A DNA stretch of 64,000 nucleotides from the NCBI RefSeq assembly GCF_000429645.1, contig NZ_KE386934.1, positions 186,001 through 250,000 of the forward strand, in the 5' to 3' direction. Both the position numbers and the translations under genes were made by a program. Numbering within the stretch: the first letter of the stretch is position 1; every line of letters begins with the position of its first letter. Source of the stretch: Niveispirillum irakense DSM 11586. Its GTDB lineage: Bacteria > Pseudomonadota > Alphaproteobacteria > Azospirillales > Azospirillaceae. Under the pieces are notes generated by a model, which ran no database searches, had not been told where the DNA came from, and saw nothing but the letters and a program-made list of their open reading frames with translations. Shown here one piece after another: positions 7,763 through 14,979 of the stretch.

Positions 7763-9139
7763 TTATTCCGCCGCGACAACGTCGACAATCTCATCCCGTC
7801 GATACCAAAGGGCCACCGTGCCGTCGCGTCCCCGCAGGGACATGGCCTCCACACAGGTAAAGCCGGTCAAGGCACTCTCCCCATCCGTCGACAAGGCGGC
7901 CCCCGCCACCTCGTCACTGATGACGATCCCGGCGCTCAATTCACGGGTCAGGTGCATCAGGCGGCTGGCGACATTGACCGTATCGCCAATGACGGTGAAT
8001 TCCAGCCGACCACCGCCACCAATATCCCCGGCCACCACCGCCCCATAATGCACACCGATGCCCAGTCCTACCGGGGCCAGCCCCTGGTTGGCACGATCAT
8101 CATTCCAATCCCGGATCGCCTGCTGCATGTCGCAGGCACAGGCAAGCGCGGCGGCGGGATCACGGCCGCTGGGGGCCAGCAGGCCAAATGTCGCCATCAC
8201 GCAATCACCGATATATTTGTCGACGATGCCGCCATGGTCGAACACCGCCTTTTCCATACGGATACGGAAATCACGCAGAAGCTCGATAATCTGTTCCGGC
8301 GGGGCATTCTCACACAGCCGGGTGAAGCCGGTCAGGTCGGCGAACAGCACCGACACGACCCTGGTATTGGGCCGGGACAGGGGATTGTCCTTCGATGCCA
8401 GCCTTTCCACCATCGCTGGGGAGAAGTAACGCGCCAGATTGGCCCGTTCTGCCTCTGTCGCCGCTTGTGAAGCTACCACCCCCTGCCAGCGCTTCACGGC
8501 AGCCGCCAGGGTCAGCGCCACCAACAGCAGCAGCAGAACCTGGGTCAACCAAGCCGTAATATCGACATAGCGCGGATGCAAAGCCACGCGCAGCCATTCT
8601 TCCGGTGCCATGGGATGCCACAACCAGGACAAAGGCATCGTGAAAGTCTCGGGCTGCTGCAGGATGATGAGAATAACACCTGACCAGCTCAAGGCCGCCG
8701 CCACACCGCTCCAGACCACCAGAACGGGACGCTGGGTAAGAACGGAACCGGCAATGAACAGGAAATAAGCAGCAAACCAGATGCTGCGCGCATTCACCGC
8801 CAGGGGCAGTGTTTCGCCGCCAATGGTGATCGGCTCAATACTGGCGACGCCGATGATGACATGGTCCAGCGCAACAAAAACGGCCAGCATCCAGGGATGA
8901 AACCATGATTGCCGGCTGACCGCCCAACAGGCAAGCCCGGCAAAGCCCGAGGCCGCTATGACGGCATAGCCTGTCGGGTTCTCCCCGCTGCGGTCAAGAA
9001 GGACAAGCCATGCCAGCAATGACGTCAGCGCGACCAACCGCGCCCAGGTGGCAATCTCAATTCCGCGGCGCTGCTCCCGCAGGAAAATACCGGCCAATCG
9101 CTGCGACCAGTCCTTTTCCGCTTGATCCAGAACCTGCAT
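7763..9139 (-). CDS. membrane-bound class III adenylate cyclase
   Basis: A 458-residue protein with six or so predicted membrane helices in residues about 30-215, a short linker, and a C-terminal class III nucleotide cyclase domain (about 255-450). The metal-binding Asp lies in LFADLTGF, the second in VDKYIGDCVMATFG (with purine-selecting Lys), and the transition-state Asn/Arg in GDTVNVASRL. Thr replaces the usual adenine-selecting Asp (EFTVIGD), as in class IIIb bicarbonate-responsive adenylate cyclases. It should make cAMP in response to a membrane-sensed cue. It is monocistronic, convergent with the kinase gene (33 bases between stops). Two further cyclases of different architecture lie in this window. 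Confidence 0.88.
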   Translation of the reverse strand: MQVLDQAEKDWSQRLAGIFLREQRRGIEIATWARLVALTSLLAWLVLLDRSGENPTGYAVIAASGFAGLACWAVSRQSWFHPWMLAVFVALDHVIIGVASIEPITIGGETLPLAVNARSIWFAAYFLFIAGSVLTQRPVLVVWSGVAAALSWSGVILIILQQPETFTMPLSWLWHPMAPEEWLRVALHPRYVDITAWLTQVLLLLLVALTLAAAVKRWQGVVASQAATEAERANLARYFSPAMVERLASKDNPLSRPNTRVVSVLFADLTGFTRLCENAPPEQIIELLRDFRIRMEKAVFDHGGIVDKYIGDCVMATFGLLAPSGRDPAAALACACDMQQAIRDWNDDRANQGLAPVGLGIGVHYGAVVAGDIGGGGRLEFTVIGDTVNVASRLMHLTRELSAGIVISDEVAGAALSTDGESALTGFTCVEAMSLRGRDGTVALWYRRDEIVDVVAAE

Positions 9140-9267
9140 GATCGCCGCCTCCCCGCAACGTTTCGGGGAAGTCTATACGGGAAAGCGGCAGAACCATGGT
9201 GGCGATGAATTCATAGCCCCTGCGACGAGAACGCAACCCGAACAAACATGGGCAGAAACTATGCTGA

Positions 9268-10269
9268 TCAGGCTTCAAGCCAATGCAGGCTGAAAAGCCC
9301 GTCCGGGTCGGTCCAGACGGCAGCGGGCGTATAACCGGCCCGCCGCGCCATGGCCTGGAACCCCTCAATCGTATATTTGAACGAATCCTCGGTATGGATC
9401 GCCTCCCCTTCCAGAAAGGCGAAACGTTGGTCCGCGACGCGGACGATCTGATTGAGGCGGGATACCAGATACATGGACATGCACCCCCGATCCGCGTCCC
9501 ATAGCGCCAGATGACGGAAAGCGGCGAGATTGAAATTGCCGTCCAGTTCCCGGTTGATACGCGCCAACAGGTTCAGATTAAACGTAGCGGTAATGCCCGC
9601 CGCATCATCATAGGCGGCTTCCAGGATGGCCGGGTCCTTCCGCAGATCAATCCCGATCAGCATGCCGCCCCCTTCCGTGCCGCCAAACCGCAATACATGG
9701 CGCCAGCGGGCCAGGAAAGCTTCCGCATGCGGTGGTGTCAGGTTTCCCAGGGTGGAACCGGGAAAGAAGCCGACACGGCGCCGGGGCATCCCATCACGCG
9801 GCGGCGGGATGGGCACCTCATCATGATAATCAGCGCAGATGGCCGTGACTTCCAGGGTGGGGTAATCGGCGGCCAGACGTTCGCATGCCATCCGCAGATG
9901 GTCGCGCGAAATATCCAGGCCGACATAGCCCATTGGCGCTTCCAACTGGTTCAGCAGCAGCCGCACCTTCAGGGAAGAGCCGCTGCCCAGTTCCACCAGT
10001 TGCACCGCGCGCCCCAGCCGCTGGGCAATCGCTTCACCGTCATCCCTCAGGATCGAGATTTCGGTGCGGGTCGGATAATATTCCGGCGTGTCGCATATCT
10101 TGTCGAACAGGGCAGAGCCGATGCTGTCATAGAAGAAAGCACACGGAAGCTGCTTTTCCGGTCGGGACAGGCCATCAATAACAGCACGGGCAAAATCGGC
10201 TTGGGCCGGCGCCATATCCAGGAACCGAGGGGCCGCGCGGCCGAAACGGGTCAGGTCGAGAAGGGCCAT
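9268..10269 (-). CDS. egtD: L-histidine N-alpha-methyltransferase
   Basis: A 333-residue SAM-dependent enzyme that trimethylates histidine to hercynine, the first step of ergothioneine synthesis. Family marks are FFYDSIGSALFDKICDTPEYYPTRTE, the SAM loop ELGSGSSLKVRLLL, GLDISRDHL, and FFPGSTLGN. The C-terminal HTEDSFKYT also matches EgtD. The ATG at 10269 is chosen: it has GGAG seven bases upstream, lies 19 bases after the egtB stop, and gives the usual EgtD length (about 320-330). Upstream in-frame starts would overlap egtB. It is second gene of an egtB-egtD operon. Confidence 0.94.
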   Translation of the reverse strand: MALLDLTRFGRAAPRFLDMAPAQADFARAVIDGLSRPEKQLPCAFFYDSIGSALFDKICDTPEYYPTRTEISILRDDGEAIAQRLGRAVQLVELGSGSSLKVRLLLNQLEAPMGYVGLDISRDHLRMACERLAADYPTLEVTAICADYHDEVPIPPPRDGMPRRRVGFFPGSTLGNLTPPHAEAFLARWRHVLRFGGTEGGGMLIGIDLRKDPAILEAAYDDAAGITATFNLNLLARINRELDGNFNLAAFRHLALWDADRGCMSMYLVSRLNQIVRVADQRFAFLEGEAIHTEDSFKYTIEGFQAMARRAGYTPAAVWTDPDGLFSLHWLEA

Positions 10270-10288
10270 GGGGCGTCTCCGGTTGGGG

Positions 10289-11551
10289 TTACGCATCACG
10301 TGCGACACGCAGGCCACTGAATTGCCAGCGGGCATGCGGGGGGAAGAAATTGCGATAGCTGGGACGGGAATGGCCCGGTGGCGTGGCAATGGATGCCCCC
10401 CGCAACACCATCTGCCCGCTCATGAATTTGCCGTTATATTCCCCAATCGCGCCTTCAGCCGGGCGATAGGCGGGATAGGGCAGATAGGCGCTGGCCGTCC
10501 ATTCCCACACCTGCCCGCCAGCATCCGCTCCATTCATGGAGAAAGGGTGACGGCGGATCGCGCTGCCAAAGGCAGGGCCGGGATTGAAGCGATGCTGCAT
10601 CGCCGTTTCCCATTCCGCCTCCGTCGGCAAACGCGTGCCGGCCCAGCGGGCAAAGGCATCGGCCTCAAACTGGCTGACATGGCAAACCGGCTCTGCCGGA
10701 TCGACGGGCCGGCATCCTTCCAGGGTAAAGGTCCACCAGCGGTCATCTTCCCCCTGATACCAATAGAGGGGCGCTTCCCATCCTTCCGCCTGGGCGCGCG
10801 CCCAACCATCGGAAAGCCAGAGCGACGGCGTGCTGTAGCCGCCATCAGCCATGAAGCGCAGCCATTCGCCGTTGCAGACCGGGCGATCGGCAATCTGGAA
10901 CGGGGCAAGCCAGACATGGTGGCGCGGCCCCTCATTATCAAAGGCAAAGCCACCGCTACGGCAGCCAACCTCCATCAACCCACCCGGATGGTCGATCCAG
11001 CCCAGGGAAGGAATGGTGCCGCGCGGCGCTGTTGCGGCCAGTGGACGCAACGGGTTTTGCGCCAGCAGATGCTTGATATCGGTCAGCAACAGTTCCTGAT
11101 GCTGTTGCTCATGTGACAGACCCAGCAGCGTCAACGCCGTCAGTTCAGGCGAGTTGTCGCGGGTCAGCAGATCTTCCATTGCGGAATCGATATGGGCACG
11201 CCACGCCAGCACCTCCGCCAGGGGTGGCCGGGTCAACAGGCCCCGCGCCGGTCGCGGATGACGGGGGCCCAAAGCCTCGTAGTAGGAATTGAAAAGATAA
11301 TCCCAGCCGGGTCGCCACATCTTCCCGCCCCCCAGGGGGATCAGGATGAAATGTTCGAAGAACCAGCTCGTATGCGCCAGATGCCACTTGGTAGGACTGG
11401 TATCCGGCATGGATTGGACAACCATATCCTCCGGCCCCAATCCCGCCGTCAGGGCCAGGGTGCGGTCCCGCACCGCCCGGAATGCGGCGCCAAGGCCAGA
11501 GGCACTTTCCTCTTCACTGATCATGGCATAGGCATCCGGCATTGAGGGCAT
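10289..11551 (-). CDS. egtB: hercynine oxygenase / ergothioneine synthase EgtB
   Basis: A 420-residue non-haem iron sulfoxide synthase. It joins hercynine to a thiol donor (gamma-Glu-Cys or Cys) using O2. The N-terminal DinB-like half has VVQSMPDTSPTKWHLAHTSWFFE and the iron-binding HEQQHQE. The C-terminal formylglycine-generating-enzyme-like half has GHSRPSYRNFFPPHARWQFSGLRVARD. The start is uncertain: 11551 or 11542 place a short variable leader before the conserved FRAVRDRTLAL, while 11584 is the longest option. No egtA, egtC or egtE accompanies it, so thiol donor and final lyase must come from elsewhere. Confidence 0.93.
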   Translation of the reverse strand: MPSMPDAYAMISEEESASGLGAAFRAVRDRTLALTAGLGPEDMVVQSMPDTSPTKWHLAHTSWFFEHFILIPLGGGKMWRPGWDYLFNSYYEALGPRHPRPARGLLTRPPLAEVLAWRAHIDSAMEDLLTRDNSPELTALTLLGLSHEQQHQELLLTDIKHLLAQNPLRPLAATAPRGTIPSLGWIDHPGGLMEVGCRSGGFAFDNEGPRHHVWLAPFQIADRPVCNGEWLRFMADGGYSTPSLWLSDGWARAQAEGWEAPLYWYQGEDDRWWTFTLEGCRPVDPAEPVCHVSQFEADAFARWAGTRLPTEAEWETAMQHRFNPGPAFGSAIRRHPFSMNGADAGGQVWEWTASAYLPYPAYRPAEGAIGEYNGKFMSGQMVLRGASIATPPGHSRPSYRNFFPPHARWQFSGLRVARDA

Positions 11552-11752
11552 CCCCGTCTTCGAACGGACGCAGAGGCCGCCCATTCTGGTTCACCAACAA
11601 AACGCCGGGCCCGTGCCGAAAGTTTCCCTGCGGAACAGAGAAATCCGGCACAAAAATGTGAAATCCCCTAAATGCTTGTCATCACAAGACGGATACGTGA
11701 CTTTCCAGACAGTGACGCACTGGAAATGCTTCGTCTTTTCTCCGCCTGTCGA

Positions 11753-12796
11753 TCAAATCAACAGGCTCTGTCCTATATCCAAGGTGTCAAACTGGCTCAC
11801 TGTCAGGCCATGGCGATCCCGCGCTGTTGCCAGATCGGCGATGGGATCACCAATCGCCTCATCCGTCAGATCGGCGAAGGTGCCGAAATGCATGCCGATG
11901 CTGCGGGCCGTTCCGAGATCCAGGTGAGCCTTCACGGCATCATCCGGATTCATGTGCATTAGCTGCATGAACCAGCGCGGTTCATAAGCCCCGATGGGCA
12001 GCAGCGACAGGTCAATGCCGGGAAACCGCGCGCCGATCTCCTTGAAATGGGGGCAATAGCCGGTATCGGCGGCAAAATAGACCGTGCGCCCCTGTGCCTG
12101 AAGCACGAAGCCGCCCCAAAGGGTCTGGTTACGATCAAACGGGGTGCGGGCGGCGAAATGCTGGGCCGGCACATAGGTGATTTCCACCCCGGCCACGACA
12201 TGGCTCTGCCACCAATCCAGTTCCGTCACAGACTGCGGGCCGACGCCGCGGATCAGGGATCGGTTGCCCAGGCTGGTGACGACCGGTGCCTGAAAGCGCC
12301 GGTCCAGTTCCCGCAGGCTGGCCTTATCCAGGTGATCATAATGATTATGGCTGACCAGGATGCCATCCAGGCGCGGCAGATCATCAAAGGCAAGCCCAGG
12401 CGCCCGAACCCGTTTCGGACCGGCGAAGGAAAACGGACTGGCCCGGTCGGAAAAGACAGGATCGGTGATGAAGCATCGCCCGCCGATCTGGACCAGGAAA
12501 CAGGCATGGCCGATAAAGGTGACCGCGATCTGATCGGCGGTTGCCTCGGGCGGTTTGGGCCAGGGCTTATTCTCCACCTGTTTCGGCCAGGGTTTGCGAT
12601 CACGGTTGAGCATCCAGCGCACAACCTCACCAAACCCTTTCTCCTGCCCGACGATATGCGGGTTGAAGAAGCGGCTGCCATCATAATGATCTGAAAGAGG
12701 AAAGGCTGTTGCAGCCTCTGCGCGCTTCAAAGCCAAAGGCGCCAACAGGGCAGCACCGATACCGCCCAGGGCGGAACGACGATTGATCAAGGTCAT
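11753..12796 (-). CDS. metallo-beta-lactamase-fold hydrolase (NAPE-PLD/UlaG-like), exported
   Basis: A 347-residue metallo-beta-lactamase superfamily protein. The zinc site HNHYDHLD (H-x-H-x-D-H) is in the middle, preceded by FIGHACFLVQIGG and DPVFSDRASPFSFAGPKR. Later metal ligands appear as PAQHFAARTPFDRNQTLWGGF and YFAADTGYCPHF. This arrangement matches N-acyl-phosphatidylethanolamine phospholipase D-like proteins. The N-terminus INRRSALGGIGAALLAPLALKRAEA resembles a twin-arginine signal, so export is likely. ATG 12796 puts it at the start; 12832 is an alternative. The substrate is unknown; bacterial members are often annotated only as hydrolases. Confidence 0.82.
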   Translation of the reverse strand: MTLINRRSALGGIGAALLAPLALKRAEAATAFPLSDHYDGSRFFNPHIVGQEKGFGEVVRWMLNRDRKPWPKQVENKPWPKPPEATADQIAVTFIGHACFLVQIGGRCFITDPVFSDRASPFSFAGPKRVRAPGLAFDDLPRLDGILVSHNHYDHLDKASLRELDRRFQAPVVTSLGNRSLIRGVGPQSVTELDWWQSHVVAGVEITYVPAQHFAARTPFDRNQTLWGGFVLQAQGRTVYFAADTGYCPHFKEIGARFPGIDLSLLPIGAYEPRWFMQLMHMNPDDAVKAHLDLGTARSIGMHFGTFADLTDEAIGDPIADLATARDRHGLTVSQFDTLDIGQSLLI

Positions 12797-12992
12797 GGAG
12801 CGCTTTTGCCGATTGATGGAAAGGATAAACATTATCTAGACGGTCGAAGCACACCGATAAGTGCCAAAGCGCACAGATGGCAGAGAAAGCCAGTCAACCT
12901 GCTATCGGTTTCGCAGACAGAAGAGAGGTGGCCTCTTTGACCATCCCTGCCCCGCGATTACACTGCCCCTCCCATTACCTCGGATATCCGCC

Positions 12993-14834
12993 ATGTTTGC
13001 CAGCCAGAACCAGATCCAGAAAATACAGGCGCTGCTGCAAACCGGTTTGGCCGCGCAGCAGGCTGGGCGGGCAGCGGAAGCGGAAAAGGCGTATCGACAG
13101 GTGCTGGCCCTGAACCCGCGCCAGCCGGACGCGCTCCAACTCTGGGGGCTTCTGGCCAAATCCCTGGGCCAGAATGATCAGGCGCGCGAACTGATGCAGC
13201 GCTCTCTCGCCATCCAGCCACGACAGCCAAATGTCTGGAGCAATCTCGGCAATCTGGTTCTCGGCATAGGCGACGCGGTTCAAGCTCTGGACTGTTACGA
13301 CAAAGCACTGGTCCTTTCACCCCGCGACCCGCAACTTCATTTCAACCGTGCCAAAGCACTGGATGCGTTGGCGGAAACGGGCAAAGCCCTGGATAGCCTG
13401 GACAAGGCCCTCCATCACAAGCCGGATTATGCGCCAGCCATATCATTGCGGGCCAGCCTGCTGCTCCAGCAAGGTGCCTTGCAGGACGCTGAACTGGCGG
13501 CGCGTAAAGCCATCGCGTTGCGACCGGATGATGCCCGATCCTGGAACAATCTCGGCTTGGCCCTCCGTCGGCAGGACCGTTATGGGGAAGCGGAACCTGC
13601 CTACCGGCAAGCACTTGCCATCAATAACAGCTTCAAAGAGGTGTGGCTCAATCTTGGCAATGTGCTGATTGACCTCGACCAGCAGGAAGAGGCGCTGGCA
13701 GCCTACAGGCATGCCCTTGCTCTTGACCCATTTTATGGGGAAGCCCATGAAAATCTGGCCCGCCAGCTTTGGCGGATGGGCCGGACAGTCGAGGCAGGGG
13801 CCTCCTATGAAACGGTGGCGCAAGCGTATCCGGACGATCCCAGGGCCTTGAGCTTGCTGGCCAATGGCAAGCTGTTGTTCGGGCTGGCAGAAGATGCGCT
13901 TAAGGACCTTGAGCACGCGATGGCACTGGGCGCTGTTTCTGCCCAGCACACGCACCTGAAAGCGCGTCTGCTGCTTCGTCTCAACCGCCCGGCGGAAGCC
14001 TTGACTGTACTGGAACGACTTGTTGCGGCCAGCCCGGACACCATCCCTTACCTTCAAGATCTTGCGACGGCGCAGTTCAGAAATAACGACCCCGCCGGCG
14101 CCGCAAGAACGGCCGCCGCCATCTTGGAACGGGATGCCCAGGCACAGTTCGGTTTGGCCTATCTGGGAACAGCCCAACGTATGCTTGGCGACCCTGCGGC
14201 TGACTGGCTTTACGATTACGATAACAGCATCGCCATCATCGACCTTCCGGCACCCCCGTCCTGGGAAAATGTCGATGCTTTTCTGGATGCGTTACGCGCC
14301 ATCGTCAAACCACTGCACAATACAGAGAGGGCACCGCTTCATCTCACCTTGAAGCATGGGTCCCAAACCACAGGAAACCTGCTTGAAGTCCATCGCGATG
14401 GTCCTATCGGGGCTTTGCGCGAAACGATTCTGGCCGCCATCTCCAGATTTATCAATACGTTACCGGCGCATCCTGAGCATCCCTTCCACGGACGGGCCCT
14501 TACTTGCAAAAATTTACGGATTGCCGGGTCATGGTCGTCACGTTTGGCTGATGGCGGATATCATACCCACCATATCCATACCGACGGCTGGATCAGTGGC
14601 GTCTATTACATCGACGTTCCGCCTGTCGTCGCCGACGATGAAAGCAAGGAAGGGTGGCTGACTTTTGGCAAAGCCAATATCGGCCCTGAAATTGACCTGC
14701 CTTTTGTCAAAGCGGTTCAACCTAAACCCGGACGGATGGTGCTCTTCCCTTCCTTCGTCTGGCACGGGACTGTGCCGTTCCATGACAAGGAAAACCGCAC
14801 CACAATCGCCTTCGATATCGCGCCGATCAGCTAA
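12993..14834 (+). CDS. TPR protein fused to 2OG-Fe(II) oxygenase-like domain
   Basis: A 613-residue protein. Residues about 10-400 hold a long run of tetratricopeptide repeats (for example AEKAYRQVLALNPRQPDAL and YGEAEPAYRQALAINNSF). The C-terminal 200 residues form a 2-oxoglutarate/Fe(II) oxygenase-like domain of the putative PF13759 type. It has an iron-binding HIHTDGWISGVYYIDVP, the turn GWLTFGKANI, and a distal WHGTVPF followed by RTTIAFDI for the co-substrate Arg. TPR regions in such proteins usually bind the peptide substrate. The substrate is not recognisable. ATG 12993 is preferred; an upstream in-frame ATG at 12861 adds a basic, non-TPR leader. Divergent from the hydrolase gene. Confidence 0.82.
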   Translation: MFASQNQIQKIQALLQTGLAAQQAGRAAEAEKAYRQVLALNPRQPDALQLWGLLAKSLGQNDQARELMQRSLAIQPRQPNVWSNLGNLVLGIGDAVQALDCYDKALVLSPRDPQLHFNRAKALDALAETGKALDSLDKALHHKPDYAPAISLRASLLLQQGALQDAELAARKAIALRPDDARSWNNLGLALRRQDRYGEAEPAYRQALAINNSFKEVWLNLGNVLIDLDQQEEALAAYRHALALDPFYGEAHENLARQLWRMGRTVEAGASYETVAQAYPDDPRALSLLANGKLLFGLAEDALKDLEHAMALGAVSAQHTHLKARLLLRLNRPAEALTVLERLVAASPDTIPYLQDLATAQFRNNDPAGAARTAAAILERDAQAQFGLAYLGTAQRMLGDPAADWLYDYDNSIAIIDLPAPPSWENVDAFLDALRAIVKPLHNTERAPLHLTLKHGSQTTGNLLEVHRDGPIGALRETILAAISRFINTLPAHPEHPFHGRALTCKNLRIAGSWSSRLADGGYHTHHIHTDGWISGVYYIDVPPVVADDESKEGWLTFGKANIGPEIDLPFVKAVQPKPGRMVLFPSFVWHGTVPFHDKENRTTIAFDIAPIS

Positions 14835-14878
14835 CCAGCGGCCAAAGTTCTGACTTTGATAGAATATTTTGAATAAAA

Positions 14879-14906
14879 AACGGCCTCCCTGAAAAGGGAG
14901 GCCGTT
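14879..14906. terminator. bidirectional intrinsic terminator
   Basis: A perfect 12-bp stem, AACGGCCTCCCT / AGGGAGGCCGTT, closes a GAAA loop. On the minus strand it is followed by a T-run (complement of GAATAAAAAA), making it the terminator of the TonB receptor gene. It also closes the TPR/2OG gene on the plus strand. Confidence 0.85.
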
Positions 14907-14930
14907 CTCATTTATAGTTTTGCATGGAGA

Positions 14931-14962
14931 CGATCTCTTGTCTTGTTAACAACAAGAGATCG
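14931..14962 (-). repeat. second hairpin in the TonB receptor 3' untranslated region
   Basis: Ten-base arms CGATCTCTTG (14931-14940) and CAAGAGATCG (14953-14962) flank TCTTGTTAACAA, which is itself largely palindromic and allows a slipped alternative stem. It lies between the receptor stop codon and the terminator hairpin and could protect or process the mRNA end. Confidence 0.6.
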
Positions 14963-14979
14963 CTCCCAGTACGCCGGGA

